The notes beneath the pieces are model-generated. The model searched no databases and was not told the origin of the DNA. It worked only from the letters and a program-made list of their open reading frames with translations. From the NCBI RefSeq assembly GCF_002109385.1, contig NZ_CP020814.1:4425501-4489500 (forward strand): a stretch of 64,000 nt of DNA, given 5' to 3'. Shown in pieces: positions 9,035 to 18,788 of the stretch. Numbering within the stretch: the first letter of the stretch is position 1; each line of letters starts with the position of its first letter. A program made the position numbers and the translations under genes. The stretch is from Halalkalibacter krulwichiae. Lineage in GTDB: Bacteria; Bacillota; Bacilli; Bacillales; Bacillaceae_D.

Positions 9035-9271
9035 TTACTGCTTTTCTTTAGCATCTTTGTAAAATTCAATTAGCGGTCTTGTTACAATGAAAAGAGCGGC
9101 AACGACTAACCAAGCAAAAGATAAATAAAACCATCCGGTTAAAAACTGTTCGCTATACACATAACCTGTTGTAAACATAATTCCTGGCCAGATCACAACG
9201 AGTACGAGTGACAGTCCGATTGCCCATCTAGTACATAACTTTGTATCTTTTATTAGCTGCTTTTCATCCAT
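9035..9271 (-). CDS. Small two-helix membrane protein, probable symporter partner
   Basis: 78 residues with a charged N-terminus, two hydrophobic segments (about 17-36 and 47-66) and a charged C-terminus. The ATG at 9271 lies inside the last 19 bases of the symporter gene, so the two are co-translated. Other sodium:solute symporters have small co-encoded partners (YjcH with ActP, YhdT with PanF). I infer the same kind of accessory subunit here, but I do not recognise a precise family and the function is unproven. Confidence 0.75.
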   Translation of the reverse strand: MDEKQLIKDTKLCTRWAIGLSLVLVVIWPGIMFTTGYVYSEQFLTGWFYLSFAWLVVAALFIVTRPLIEFYKDAKEKQ

Positions 9272-10803
9272 ACTTTTTCAGTCCCTTCAACTGTTGTAGT
9301 TGACTCATCAAAGCTTTTGAACTTATCTTTTAGTGAATCAAAGTCAAATTCCTCCGATGCTATGAGACCATGACCAATTGAAATAACTCCACTTACTAAG
9401 AAGACGGTAACATTGCCGAATAACATCGAGTGTAATTGACCTAACGTTTCCACGTTGATTGCGCCGTACATGAGAAAAGCGGACAAGTTCCAAACGATAA
9501 GGCCACTGATCATCCCACATAATGCACCATAAAATGCTCCAGTATTCGTCGCTTTTTTCCACATCAATCCTAAAGTGACTGGAATAACTGCTCCACTTAC
9601 GAAAATCCCCATCGCCATATATACAAAGCCTAACCCAATCCCTATATGGAAAAGCAAGACGGATAAAAGACCCATTCCTAAACCAAAACACAATGTAACT
9701 TTGCGAGACATACTTAGTAACGTTTTGCCATCTGCTTTCGGATTGATTGATTTACGATAAATGTCGGTAACAATAATGTTTGTAATAGCTGTTAATTCGG
9801 CTGCCCCCGTTGACATAACGGCCATGAATAACATCGCTAAAAACAAGATCGAACCAACATCGCCTAGGATATAAGCAGCCATCGCTGGAGCAATTGCATC
9901 CGGTGATGAAACAGAAACACCTAACCCTGCAGCACTTACGCCTAAAATCATTGCGACTGCAAATGGAATCGAAAACCAAGCAATCCCACCGTAAATATAA
10001 GCTTTAGAAGCAGCACTGTTCGTACTAGCAATTGCACGCTGCCAGTATGCTTGATCGACAAACACCGTACCGAAATTTCCGATTATATTAATCATTCCAA
10101 ACAACAAACCTGGAATTGAAGCCATTGTAAGCATTTGAGCTGTATCGGGCATTGCGCTCAACCCTTCATAAATCGGGGTAATGCCAAACTTCACATGTAC
10201 GGCAATAGCGAAAATAAGCAGAACTGCAAAGATCATCACCGTATTAAAATAATCCGCTATAAACGAAGCCTTCAATCCACCGATCATGGTGTAAATCGTA
10301 AACGTTAATGGAATAAGAAACGCTGCGATGAAAATGTTCATTCCCGTTAATTGATTTAAAGCAATCGCTCCACCGAGAATAACCATCGAAGTTACGATAA
10401 TATTCGTCATTAAAGCAAATACGAGCATAAGCTTATGGTTTTTTCTATCAAAACGTTGACCAATAAATTCTAAAAACGTGTGTGCATGTGGTGCTTTTCG
10501 CTTTAAATGGATAGCGACAATTGCGAACAACAGAATTTGAATCGTTGCACCTGCTGCATACCAGAAAGGACCACTAATTCCATATTGATAACCAGTTGAT
10601 GAAGACATCATTAACGTTGCTGCCCATGTCCAAGCCGCAATTATGGAAGCACTCGCAAGGCCAACACCAACATTTCTTCCAGCTGTACTAAACTGTTCCG
10701 CTGTCATTTTTACTTTTTGTCTACGTTGAATCAAAACAGTAACAGCGGTAAAAAACACTCCAAAAATCAATAGAATCATATACCCTACACTTGACGATAG
10801 CAT
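9253..10803 (-). CDS. Sodium:solute symporter, DUR3-like (probable urea transporter)
   Basis: 516 residues with about 13 membrane helices of the SSS family. The stretch AAWTWAATLMMSS, GISGPFWYAAGATIQ and HLKRKAPHAHTFLE resembles the signature of the DUR3 urea/polyamine symporters of fungi and plants. I therefore prefer urea or a related amide over proline or acetate as substrate. Support from context: an exact TnrA/GlnR box at 11005-11021 upstream, plus urt and ure operons in the same island. The ATG at 10803 has GAGGGGAAG upstream. It overlaps the small membrane gene by 19 bases. Specificity is inferred from similarity and context, not proven. Confidence 0.8.
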   Translation of the reverse strand: MLSSSVGYMILLIFGVFFTAVTVLIQRRQKVKMTAEQFSTAGRNVGVGLASASIIAAWTWAATLMMSSSTGYQYGISGPFWYAAGATIQILLFAIVAIHLKRKAPHAHTFLEFIGQRFDRKNHKLMLVFALMTNIIVTSMVILGGAIALNQLTGMNIFIAAFLIPLTFTIYTMIGGLKASFIADYFNTVMIFAVLLIFAIAVHVKFGITPIYEGLSAMPDTAQMLTMASIPGLLFGMINIIGNFGTVFVDQAYWQRAIASTNSAASKAYIYGGIAWFSIPFAVAMILGVSAAGLGVSVSSPDAIAPAMAAYILGDVGSILFLAMLFMAVMSTGAAELTAITNIIVTDIYRKSINPKADGKTLLSMSRKVTLCFGLGMGLLSVLLFHIGIGLGFVYMAMGIFVSGAVIPVTLGLMWKKATNTGAFYGALCGMISGLIVWNLSAFLMYGAINVETLGQLHSMLFGNVTVFLVSGVISIGHGLIASEEFDFDSLKDKFKSFDESTTTVEGTEKVWMKSS

Positions 10804-11004
10804 AAACTTCCCCTCATCTCTTTAGATTATTTCTACTAAAACACACATTTAACAAATACAGAATATTCAGTTTATTAATCTCGTTCTTGTTGTACGATTT
10901 TCAAACATTCTCCTTATTACCGGACGATTTTCACATCTTTTCTTTTTTTGTTCGCCTCTTATGTTTTTAAGAGTAACACCCGAAAAAGTCTAATTCTACT
11001 GAAT

Positions 11005-11021
11005 TGTCAGAATATCTAACA
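11005..11021 (-). promoter_or_regulatory. TnrA/GlnR box upstream of the dur3-like gene
   Basis: Read toward dur3 the sequence is TGTTAGATATTCTGACA, an exact fit to TGTNA-N7-TNACA. It differs at only two positions from the box at 18789-18805. Its centre is near 11013; a weak -10 (TACTCT, 10975-10970) would put the start about 50 bases downstream of that centre, the spacing used by TnrA-activated promoters. Confidence 0.8.
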
Positions 11022-11136
11022 ACCTATTTTGGTTAATAGTTCCAAAATAATTCTGAGTTTATAGTTATATTCGCTAAACAGTTCCGGAATTTAGTTACTT
11101 TGCCTGTGGAGAAATATCACATAGGAATACATAAAA

Positions 11137-11179
11137 GGGGAGTTCCAAAAGAGCAAAATTAGACCTTTTGAAACACCCC
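11137..11179 (-). terminator. Terminator of tyrZ
   Basis: GGGGAGTTCCAAAAG (11137-11151) pairs with CTTTTGAAACACCCC (11165-11179) with a few mismatches; TTTTAT follows on the minus strand. Confidence 0.75.
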
Positions 11180-11185
11180 TTTGCT

Positions 11186-12427
11186 TCATATAATTTTTAC
11201 GAATTTACGTTTTCCAACTTGCACAATTATTCCCTCGGTAATGGAAACAGTCATTGTGACCTTCTCTACTTTAACTCCATTGATTTTCACCCCTTGGTTT
11301 TCAACCATTCGACGGGCTTCACCTTTTGAAGATAATAGTTGCAACTCTAACAGAAGATCAATGACTCCTATTTCAACTTCACCTTCCCACTTCACAACCG
11401 GCATTTCATCAGGTATTGCCCGATGCTGGAAAACGGCGATAAATTGTTGTTCGGCTTTTTCTGCTGCCTCTACCCCGTGGTACATTTTTACGATCGTCTT
11501 CGCCAAATGCATTTTCGCATCTCTTGGATGTAATTCGCCAGTTGCTAACTGTCCTTCGATCGCTTTCACTTCTTGCTCCGAAAGATCAGTAACTAACTCA
11601 AAATACTTACTCATCAACCGGTCTGGGATAGACATCGCTTTTCCGTACATCTCCTCTGGTCTTTCATCAATCCCGATGTAGTTTTTCTTAGATTTCGACA
11701 TCTTTTCTACCCCATCGAGCCCTTCCAATAACGGCATTAGCATCGCTACTTGTTTTTCTTTTCCAAACTTCTCTTGAAAATGTCTACCCATCAACACATT
11801 GAAATGCTGATCTGTACCACCAAGCTCAATGTCGCAATCTAGGACAACTGAATCATAACCTTGCATCAATGGGTAGAAAAACTCGTGAAGAGAGATTGGC
11901 TTACCAAATGCAATCCGTTCTTCAAAATCATCCCTTTCCATTAACCTTGCTACCGTAATCTTCCCTGCTAACTGGATCACATCCTCAAATGTTAGTTCAG
12001 ACAACCACTTTGAGTTATAATGCAGTTCCACTTTTTCCATATCAACAATCTTTCCAAACTGTTCGAAGTACGTTTTGGCATTGTATTTAACTTCCTCATC
12101 TGTTAAAGGCTTTCTCGCAATAGATTTCCCTGTAGGGTCGCCAATTTTCCCTGTGAAATCGCCGATTAACAATTGAATAATATGGCCATTTTCTTGAAAC
12201 TGCCTCAACTTTTTTAAAACAACGGTATGGCCAAGGTGGACATCAGGTGCTGACGGATCTAGTCCTAGTTTAATTTTAAGTGGACGGTTTTCTATTACTG
12301 ACTTTATGATCTTTTGCTCGAGTTCTTCGATTGGAATGATGTCTTGTACACCTTGAGTGTAAAGCTCCATTTGCCTTTTAACTTCTTGTAATTGTTCATC
12401 TGTTACTTCTACGTTTTGTTGAGTCAT
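11186..12427 (-). CDS. tyrZ: Tyrosyl-tRNA synthetase, TyrZ type
   Basis: 413 residues from the ATG at 12427 (GGAGGGGAAAAAAG upstream). Further upstream in-frame codons lie inside the T-box leader and are not used. Class I signatures are HLGH at 64-67 and KMSKS at 242-246; a C-terminal S4-like RNA-binding segment follows ([16 protein letters not shown]). It charges tRNA-Tyr. Length and sequence fit the TyrZ subgroup rather than TyrS, and the adjacent MarR gene matches the B. subtilis tyrZ-ywaE pair. It is controlled by a tyrosine T-box. Confidence 0.93.
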   Translation of the reverse strand: MTQQNVEVTDEQLQEVKRQMELYTQGVQDIIPIEELEQKIIKSVIENRPLKIKLGLDPSAPDVHLGHTVVLKKLRQFQENGHIIQLLIGDFTGKIGDPTGKSIARKPLTDEEVKYNAKTYFEQFGKIVDMEKVELHYNSKWLSELTFEDVIQLAGKITVARLMERDDFEERIAFGKPISLHEFFYPLMQGYDSVVLDCDIELGGTDQHFNVLMGRHFQEKFGKEKQVAMLMPLLEGLDGVEKMSKSKKNYIGIDERPEEMYGKAMSIPDRLMSKYFELVTDLSEQEVKAIEGQLATGELHPRDAKMHLAKTIVKMYHGVEAAEKAEQQFIAVFQHRAIPDEMPVVKWEGEVEIGVIDLLLELQLLSSKGEARRMVENQGVKINGVKVEKVTMTVSITEGIIVQVGKRKFVKII

Positions 12428-12454
12428 CTTTTTTCCCCTCCATGAAAATATACA

Positions 12455-12672
12455 AAAAAACCACATCCCTAAAAAAGGGACGTGGTTTTGCACGCGGTAC
12501 CACCCTTATTGAAGAATCTAATTCTTCCACTCAAACGAATAACGGCTCGCCCGCCTTTGCTTGTCGCAAAGAAAGCTCAAGGATTGTAATTCGCATTACC
12601 TATGTGTCGATTCACACCACCCATCGACTCTCTGAAACAGGGAAGTAATTACTACTCAGTTTCCTATCTACG
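12455..12672 (-). ncRNA. Tyrosine T-box leader of tyrZ
   Basis: The T-box sequence AGGGTGGTACCGCG is at 12506-12493 on the minus strand. It is followed by a terminator whose arms are CCACATCCCT (12461-12470) and AGGGACGTGG (12476-12485, one mismatch) with an A-rich plus strand that reads as U-tract. Upstream a large stem I contains GAATTACAATC; the TAC at 12588-12586 followed by A is the probable specifier codon, which is Tyr, matching the gene. Uncharged tRNA-Tyr should favour readthrough. The 5' boundary is approximate. Confidence 0.9.
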
Positions 12673-12690
12673 CTTTTTATTATGTGATTT

Positions 12691-13227
12691 TTAAAACTGA
12701 TTGTCTCGAATAACTTGCCTTAATAAGTTCGATATTTTCTTTTGTTCAACAATCGTTAAACTAGAAACAATCTCTGTTTCCCCTTTATGAAAACGTGGAT
12801 ATAACTCTTGCATGGCTTGCTTGCCTTTATCTGTAATCGTAACGTACGTAATTCGTCGATCTCTAGGATCGACTTTACGATAGCATAATTCCTTTCGCTC
12901 CAACGTGTTCGTAATATTACTAACGGTTGCTTTTGAAACCCCAGCAGAAAGGGCTAACTTTTTTGTCTCTACTTGTTTCGCGATCCATAAATCATATAGG
13001 ATCGAAAAAGATGTCCAGGATAGACCGTACTCTGATAACACTTCACGTTCCATTTTATTTCGCAACCCTTGCGCAATGCGGTATATGTTTGTGACTACAG
13101 CAATTGCCTCTAAGTTCAATGACTCAAGTGGAAGTTTCATTAAGAGATTCATCGTATCTTTCTCTTCAGGAAGCAATTCTCCGTCCTCGTTAAATGAATG
13201 AATAATAACTCCCCCTCTAATTTTCAA
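12691..13227 (-). CDS. ywaE: MarR-family transcriptional regulator (YwaE-like)
   Basis: A winged-helix MarR protein: recognition region AGVSKATVSNITNTLERKEL, wing with DPRDRRITYVTITDKG. Position beside tyrZ matches B. subtilis ywaE. The start is uncertain. The longest frame begins with TTG at 13227 without a ribosome site. The best Shine-Dalgarno (AGAGGGGGAG, 13218-13209) lies inside that frame and points to ATT codons at 13206 and 13203. The first ATG is at 13152 and would give 153 residues, close to the family's usual length. A palindrome at 13229-13248 may be its own operator. Confidence 0.85.
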   Translation of the reverse strand: MKIRGGVIIHSFNEDGELLPEEKDTMNLLMKLPLESLNLEAIAVVTNIYRIAQGLRNKMEREVLSEYGLSWTSFSILYDLWIAKQVETKKLALSAGVSKATVSNITNTLERKELCYRKVDPRDRRITYVTITDKGKQAMQELYPRFHKGETEIVSSLTIVEQKKISNLLRQVIRDNQF

Positions 13228-13228
13228 A

Positions 13229-13248
13229 ATCGTTAGCTATGAAACGAT
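13229..13248. promoter_or_regulatory. Palindrome upstream of the MarR gene, possible operator
   Basis: ATCGTT (13229-13234) and AACGAT (13243-13248) are inverted around eight bases, just upstream of the marR ribosome site. MarR proteins often autoregulate through such sites; this assignment is inference. Confidence 0.4.
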
Positions 13249-13460
13249 ATTAGCAAAAAAGAGAGATAGATGCAATAAAAATAATAAAAGAGATGTTAAT
13301 TTCACAACATCTGAGGCTCCTTTTGTAAATACTAGTATATTACTACAAAGGTTATTTCATTGCCTGTTCAATTAACGGGCGCTTTCGTTTACATAGGAGA
13401 GAAAACATGAAGAGACTGCGACATAACAGTTTTTTTGAGAATAGGAACGATGACAACCTT

Positions 13461-13570
13461 AGCGGAGGAATATACGCAGACTGCTGCAGAATCAAAGGGC
13501 AAAGGTGAGACCCAAACGAGGAGGCTCACCAGCTGCCCGCACAAAGCGAAGTATATTTCCGGAGCGAATA
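13461..13570. repeat. Foldable intergenic repeat of Bacillaceae type
   Basis: An outer inverted pair GGAGGAATATAC (about 13464-13475) and GTATATTTCCGG (about 13551-13562) encloses GCAGACTGCTGC and an inner pair GGTGAG (13504-13509) / CTCACC (13525-13530) with ACGAGGAGG between. From memory this modular pattern (GGTGAGACCC, then ACGAGGAGGCTCACC, then AAAGCGAA and GGAGCGAA) recurs between genes in many Bacillus genomes. It sits between marR and the urtE end, so it may mark a junction of the island. Confidence 0.6.
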
Positions 13571-13633
13571 CGATGCATTGACCGTAATGCCGTTTGGATT
13601 TTTTATCAATAAAAAGATAGCCTTTTCCCAACC

Positions 13634-14326
13634 TTACACGCTTAAATAATGACTGACCTCTTCTTCTACAAGCGTTTCTCCCTCATACACAATCCGACCT
13701 TTATCAATAATGTAGAAATAATCAGCTACACTTTTGGCAAAGTCAAAACTTTGCTCTACCAATAGAATCGAGATGTTCTTATTTTGCTTCTTAATGTCGC
13801 GTATCACATTCTGAATGTCTTGAACAATATTGGGCTGAATCCCTTCTGTTGGTTCATCTAAAAGGAGACAATCGGGTTCAGAAACGAGAGCACGAGCAAT
13901 CGCTAATTGTTGTTGCTGCCCTCCACTTAAATCTCCTCCTCGACGATCTTTCATTTCTTTCAAAACGGGAAAATATTCGTAAATGACTTCACTTACTTCT
14001 TTTCTTGATTTCGATCTCGCTTCTAACCCAAGCATGATGTTTTCAAAAACAGTGAGCTGCGGAAAGATCTCTCTCCCTTGTGGAACATAGCTAATCCCTT
14101 TTCGCGCTCGCACAGTTGGGGTCTTATTGGTCATATTTTCTTTTAAGTAAGTTATCGTTCCACTTTTCGCTTTTAACAATCCCATAATGGATTTTATCAG
14201 TGTTGTCTTACCAACTCCGTTACGTCCCATCAAACAAACAATCTGCCCAGGCCTTATCTCCATTGTAATATCTCGGATTACTGTACTTTCGTCATAAGCG
14301 ACTTCAAGCTGTTGAAGTTGCAGCAT
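13634..14326 (-). CDS. urtE: Urea ABC transporter, ATP-binding subunit UrtE
   Basis: 230 residues of the LivF-like ABC class. Walker A is GRNGVGKT, the signature LSGGQQQQLAIARAL, Walker B CLLLDEPTEG. The phrase DEPTEGIQPNIV is typical of UrtE. It powers urea import together with UrtD. Its start overlaps the urtD end by 23 bases. Last gene of the urtABCDE operon. No clear U-tract hairpin follows; a foldable repeat lies 60-170 bases downstream. Confidence 0.92.
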   Translation of the reverse strand: MLQLQQLEVAYDESTVIRDITMEIRPGQIVCLMGRNGVGKTTLIKSIMGLLKAKSGTITYLKENMTNKTPTVRARKGISYVPQGREIFPQLTVFENIMLGLEARSKSRKEVSEVIYEYFPVLKEMKDRRGGDLSGGQQQQLAIARALVSEPDCLLLDEPTEGIQPNIVQDIQNVIRDIKKQNKNISILLVEQSFDFAKSVADYFYIIDKGRIVYEGETLVEEEVSHYLSV

Positions 14327-15098
14327 TCATTTCTCCTCCTTTTCTTCCTAAGTACACTTCCATTACGCGTTCATTTGCTTGGACCTCTGCCATCGAACCA
14401 TTACAAAGCAACCTTCCTTCATGCATGACCGTAACTCTCTCTGCAAATTTCCGAACAAAATCCATATCATGTTCTACGACAATAATCGTGCATTTTTGCT
14501 TTAATTTTAATAAAAGCTCTCCTGTTTTCTCTTCCTCTTCTTCCGTCATCCCCGCAATTGGTTCATCTAGTAACAGCAGATCTGGTTTCTGCATCATAAC
14601 CATCCCAATCTCAAGCCACTGCTTTTGCCCATGAGACAAAATTCGAGCTTGCACATCTTTAAGATTGGAAAGCCCAATTAACTCGAGTTGCGCTTCTATG
14701 TCCTGCTTCTGCTCAACTGTCGTTTTTGCAAGGAGAATCGACCAAATACGTTTATCTTGTTTCATAGCAATCTCAAGATTTTCATAAACCGTTAAGTTAG
14801 GAAAAATAGAAGGTGCCTGAAACTTCCGTCCAATTCCCTTTCGGACAATTTCAAACTCTTTTAACGTTGTTAAATCATGCTCTTCCTGAAAGATCACTTC
14901 ACCTTCTGACGCTTTCGTTTTTCCACATAACACATCAAGAAAAGTTGTTTTACCAGCGCCATTTGGTCCAATTAAGAAGTGAAGTTCTCCCCTAGGAATG
15001 GAAAAGGAAAAGTGATTAATCGCTCGAAAACCACCAAAACTCACGACAACATCTTTACACTGCAGGACGTTTTGCTTCCTCAATTGATTTCGTTTCAT
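14304..15098 (-). CDS. urtD: Urea ABC transporter, ATP-binding subunit UrtD
   Basis: 264 residues of the LivG-like class. Walker A is GPNGAGKT. The signature is the UrtD-specific variant LSHGQKQWLEIGMVM, followed by Walker B LLLLDEPIAGMT. The ATG at 15098 lies 44 bases inside the urtC frame, with AGGAGG eight bases before it, so initiation is independent of the urtC stop though probably coupled. It partners UrtE below the membrane. Confidence 0.93.
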   Translation of the reverse strand: MKRNQLRKQNVLQCKDVVVSFGGFRAINHFSFSIPRGELHFLIGPNGAGKTTFLDVLCGKTKASEGEVIFQEEHDLTTLKEFEIVRKGIGRKFQAPSIFPNLTVYENLEIAMKQDKRIWSILLAKTTVEQKQDIEAQLELIGLSNLKDVQARILSHGQKQWLEIGMVMMQKPDLLLLDEPIAGMTEEEEEKTGELLLKLKQKCTIIVVEHDMDFVRKFAERVTVMHEGRLLCNGSMAEVQANERVMEVYLGRKGGEMNAATSTA

Positions 15099-16146
15099 CG
15101 ATTATTCCTCCTTTTTTCTTGAAGCGCCATTTCTTAAACAAGCTCATGAATCCACCTGGTAAAAATAAAACAACAATCACAAAAATGGAACCTAAGAAAA
15201 ACAGCCAAATGTCAGGGTAATTCTCACTAAAGAACGTTTTCGCTAAGTTTGTAGTAATGGCGCCGAATACAGGTCCAATTAATGTTCCTCTTCCCCCAAT
15301 GGCAACCCAAAGAATCATCTCAATCGATGGGACAATTCCAATCGTGGTTGGTGAGATCATCCCAACCTGAAGCACAAACAACATACCAGCTAACCCTGCA
15401 ATCCCAGCTGAGAGCGCGAAAACAAAAACTTTAAACAAAGAGGTATCATAGCCTGAGAAGCGAAGCCGGTTTTCCCCATCACGAATGGCAATTAACGTTT
15501 TACCAAAACGACTATGAACCAGGCGATAGCACAAGAAGAAAATGAGTCCTAAACATAGAACCGTAATCAGGTAAATCGATTTTTGTGTCGATGGAGCCAT
15601 TAAGGACTGACCAAAGACAGTTGAAAAACCTGTAATTCCATTCGTTCCGCCTGTATACTCTTGTTTACTAATAATCAATGTAACCGTAACAATGACCAAG
15701 GCCTGTGTCAGAATCGTAAAATAAACATCCTTAATTCGATTACGGAAAATAAAAAAGCCTAATGTACCAGCTAACAGCATCGGGAGGAGGATCGCAAAGG
15801 ATATGGCCATCACAGGATTCTCAAACATGGCCCAAAACCAAGGAAGTTCTGTTATGCCGTTCCACATCATAAAATCAGGAACCGCCCCGGAAGTTGCTTC
15901 AAGCTTTAAATAAATCGCCATAATATAAGCGCCTACACCAAAGAAGATTCCGTGCCCGAGGCTTAACACTCCCGTATAGCCCCATAAGAGATCCAGTCCG
16001 ATAACAAGAATCGCAAACGCTAAAAACCGTCCTAACAAGTTCAATCTGAAATCAGACAAGAACAGCGGACACGCTACTAAGATGATGAGCAAGGCGACAA
16101 AAAGCCACCTTCTGTCAAACAGATATTTCGATAACGAAAATGCCAT
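15055..16146 (-). CDS. urtC: Urea ABC transporter, permease UrtC
   Basis: 363 residues, LivM-like, with about nine to ten hydrophobic helices. Family marks are GLDLLWGYTGVLSLGHG near residues 50-66, EYTGGTNGITG and AIRDGENRLRFSGYD. The soluble C-terminal tail overlaps the urtD start in another frame. With UrtB it forms the membrane channel for urea. Confidence 0.92.
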   Translation of the reverse strand: MAFSLSKYLFDRRWLFVALLIILVACPLFLSDFRLNLLGRFLAFAILVIGLDLLWGYTGVLSLGHGIFFGVGAYIMAIYLKLEATSGAVPDFMMWNGITELPWFWAMFENPVMAISFAILLPMLLAGTLGFFIFRNRIKDVYFTILTQALVIVTVTLIISKQEYTGGTNGITGFSTVFGQSLMAPSTQKSIYLITVLCLGLIFFLCYRLVHSRFGKTLIAIRDGENRLRFSGYDTSLFKVFVFALSAGIAGLAGMLFVLQVGMISPTTIGIVPSIEMILWVAIGGRGTLIGPVFGAITTNLAKTFFSENYPDIWLFFLGSIFVIVVLFLPGGFMSLFKKWRFKKKGGIIDETKSIEEAKRPAV

Positions 16147-16164
16147 GTTTCATTCTCCTTTTTC

Positions 16165-17070
16165 TTAATCTAGTGAACGAGTTCGAAGCGAGAACAACCC
16201 TTCTGGTCTCCATTGCAAAAATAAAATAATAAGGGCAAATACTAACACTTTTCCCATAGAAGCATTCGTCCAAAATTCAAAGACTGTATTAAACAAACCA
16301 ATTCCCATTGCGCCAATAACCGTGCCAGTAAGCATTCCTACTCCTCCAACAACTACAACCATGAAGGCATCAATAATGTAGTTCTGCCCAATCGTCGGGC
16401 CAATCGGACCAATTAACGTTAATGCTGAACCAGCAATGCCAGCAAAACCTGCTCCTATTGCAAAGGTTAGTGAATCGACCTTCCTTGAGGAAATGCCAAG
16501 GCATGTCGCCATATCTCGATTTTGCATAACCGCACGAATTCTTCTGCCTCCATTTGTTCGATACAAGTAAACGAACAAACTTAAGAAACAAACAATAACG
16601 AGCGCAATAATAAATAGTCTTGTGTAAGGAAGCATAACGGACATCACTTCAACTCCTCCTCTTAAAAAAGGAGGTGCCTCTACTCCGACATTAGGAGCGC
16701 CAAAGATTGACCTAGCTGTTTGCTGCAAAATTAACCCTACACCAAAGGTTGCTAGCAAACTATCAAGCGGTCTTCCATATAAATGACGAATAACGGTGTA
16801 TTCCAATAACATTCCGATTAATGCAGCCACAATAAAAGCAAAAGGTATAGCAAGGAGGAAGTACCAGTTGAAATATTCAGGTGGCAAATGATTTTTAAAT
16901 AATAACTGAATCACATATGTTGCATATGCTCCAATCATAATCAACTCACCATGAGCCATATTGATTACTTTCATTAATCCAAATGTTATTGCCAAACCTA
17001 ATGCAATGAGTAATAAGATTGACCCTAAGCTAATGCCATTAAAGCCTTGGACGATCATTCCTTCCATCAT
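16165..17070 (-). CDS. urtB: Urea ABC transporter, permease UrtB
   Basis: 301 residues from the ATG at 17070, chosen because AAGGATG lies about eight bases upstream; an ATG at 17079 would overlap that site. LivH-like permease: [19 protein letters not shown] near the N-terminus, [36 protein letters not shown]. About eight membrane helices. The N-terminal periplasmic extension of many cyanobacterial UrtB proteins is absent, the usual state in Firmicutes. It is 18 bases before urtC. Confidence 0.92.
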   Translation of the reverse strand: MMEGMIVQGFNGISLGSILLLIALGLAITFGLMKVINMAHGELIMIGAYATYVIQLLFKNHLPPEYFNWYFLLAIPFAFIVAALIGMLLEYTVIRHLYGRPLDSLLATFGVGLILQQTARSIFGAPNVGVEAPPFLRGGVEVMSVMLPYTRLFIIALVIVCFLSLFVYLYRTNGGRRIRAVMQNRDMATCLGISSRKVDSLTFAIGAGFAGIAGSALTLIGPIGPTIGQNYIIDAFMVVVVGGVGMLTGTVIGAMGIGLFNTVFEFWTNASMGKVLVFALIILFLQWRPEGLFSLRTRSLD

Positions 17071-17156
17071 TAACCCCATCCTTTAGTGTTCTCTTTACAC
17101 CTTCTTTTTTAGAGAGGGCGACACGTTCATTTATGTCACCCTCCAAAACCCTCTCC

Positions 17157-18422
17157 TTATTGCACTGTTGAGCTAATTTCGCTCGCCCATTCATACCCTT
17201 CCAAGAATGGATCAGGCTTAATCGGCTCCCCTGAATTCCACACTTCTTTAAACTGTCCATCTGCCTGTACCTCACCGATTCGAACCGTTTTCCAGACATG
17301 CTGATTGTCACCATCAAAGATAATCTTTCCACCTGGGGCATTTAGTTCAAGACCAGGCGCTGCTTCCTTAACTGCATCGACATCAAATGACCCTGCTTCT
17401 TCTACAGCTTGAGCCCAAAGATGAACCATGAAATAGGCCGCTTCAATTGGATCACCTGTTACGCGATCATCACCAAACTGTGCTTGATAGCTTTCTACAA
17501 AGCTAGCATTCTCTTCTGTATCTGTTGTTTGATAGTAATTCCAGCTAGCATAATGCCCTTCTAACACGTCTGCACCGATTCCGCGAATTTCTTCCTCTGC
17601 AACAGAAACAGATAATACGGTAACGTCATCTGATGTAATACCGGCATCTGCTAGTTGCTTAAAGAAGGCCACATTGCTATCGCCATTTAACGTATTAAAA
17701 ATGACTTCAGGCTTGCTTTCGCGAATACGAGAAATAATCGTACTGTAGTCTGTGTGACCAAGAGGCGTATACTGCTCATCTACTGTTGTGCCGCCGCTTG
17801 CTTCTAGCTGTGCTTTAATAATTTGGTTCGCCAATCTCGGAAACACATAATCAGATCCTAATAAGAAAAATTCTGTTCCCTCATTTTCTAACAACCACTC
17901 TACAGCCGGAACAATTTGTTGGTTCGGTGCCGCACCTGCATAAAAGATATTTGGCGAAGCTTCCATTCCTTCATATTGAATCGGATAATATAAAAGTCCA
18001 TTATTCTCTTCAAACACAGGAAGCATTGCTTTTCGGCTTGCAGATGTCCAACCACCAAATACAACGGCTACCTCATCTTGCTGTAATAATTTCGTTGCCC
18101 GTTCAGAGAAGATTGATGGTTCAGATGCCCCATCTTCAATAACTGGAACAAGCTGCTTTCCTAACACTCCTCCGGCTGCATTGATTTCTTCGATTGCCAA
18201 TAACTCTGCGTCTTTTACCGAAGTTTCACTCATTGCCATTGTTCCACTTAAAGAATGAAGAATCCCAACTTTCACTTCTTCATCGGTTGTCTCAGCAGAT
18301 GGTTCTTGCCCTTCTTCTGTCTCACCTGAAGTCTCACTTCCTCCACAAGCACTTAAGAGCAACACCGCTGACAAGGCTGCACCGAGCAGCATCGATTTCC
18401 TCCGTAAAATCTTTTTCATCAA
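17157..18422 (-). CDS. urtA: Urea ABC transporter, substrate-binding lipoprotein UrtA
   Basis: 421 residues. The signal peptide ends in lipobox LLSACGG, so it is lipid-anchored outside the membrane. An acidic linker follows (about residues 28-50), then a type I periplasmic-binding fold of the amide/urea class ([46 protein letters not shown]). It captures urea for UrtBC. First gene of the operon; a TnrA/GlnR-like box with one mismatch is 80-95 bases upstream. Confidence 0.94.
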   Translation of the reverse strand: MMKKILRRKSMLLGAALSAVLLLSACGGSETSGETEEGQEPSAETTDEEVKVGILHSLSGTMAMSETSVKDAELLAIEEINAAGGVLGKQLVPVIEDGASEPSIFSERATKLLQQDEVAVVFGGWTSASRKAMLPVFEENNGLLYYPIQYEGMEASPNIFYAGAAPNQQIVPAVEWLLENEGTEFFLLGSDYVFPRLANQIIKAQLEASGGTTVDEQYTPLGHTDYSTIISRIRESKPEVIFNTLNGDSNVAFFKQLADAGITSDDVTVLSVSVAEEEIRGIGADVLEGHYASWNYYQTTDTEENASFVESYQAQFGDDRVTGDPIEAAYFMVHLWAQAVEEAGSFDVDAVKEAAPGLELNAPGGKIIFDGDNQHVWKTVRIGEVQADGQFKEVWNSGEPIKPDPFLEGYEWASEISSTVQ

Positions 18423-18500
18423 TAGATCCTCCCTTTTTTATGTACCATTTTTGTCTACGGGCTTTACGATATCAGAATTTTCCAACATCAACACCAGTTA

Positions 18501-18517
18501 GGTGAGAAGATCTGACA
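18501..18517 (-). promoter_or_regulatory. TnrA/GlnR-like box upstream of urtA
   Basis: Read toward urtA it is TGTCAGATCTTCTCACC, a fit to TGTNA-N7-TNACA with one mismatch at the last base. Its centre is 87 bases from the urtA start codon. A matching -10 is not obvious, as often at activator-dependent promoters. Confidence 0.6.
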
Positions 18518-18788
18518 TTAATTTTTAGACTCATCTATTTTTCCTCTTTAACTTTCTAGGCCCTTTCATTCCAATACTTATAGAAGAAAGCAAAAAAGAT
18601 ATACCTTTAAATACTTTCTATCATTTTCCATTTAGGATTTATTTTTAAACTCTACTTCTTGTAAAAAAACTTCCTAACCACAACTAAAGTTATTGCCTGA
18701 GAAATCACGGCAACAAAGATTCCATATTGTGTCCTTTTGACAAAAATGAACAATTTCCTGAACTTTAGACACAAAAATCAGAAAAGTT

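Larger units (their letters stand above)
10804..11185. other. 382-bp gap between dur3-like gene and tyrZ
   Basis: It holds the dur3 control region with the TnrA/GlnR box (11005-11021) and the tyrZ terminator (11137-11179). The rest is AT-rich with no open frame worth calling. Confidence 0.7.

Noticed and set aside
13389..13631. 80-codon minus-strand frame downstream of marR
   Set aside because: It overlies the foldable intergenic repeat, has no good ribosome site, and its sequence is what that repeat encodes when translated.
18423..18500. Possible guanidine riboswitch before urtA
   Set aside because: urt-like operons can carry one, but the conserved GGNCNGGTCCGAGAG-type core is absent and the leader is short.
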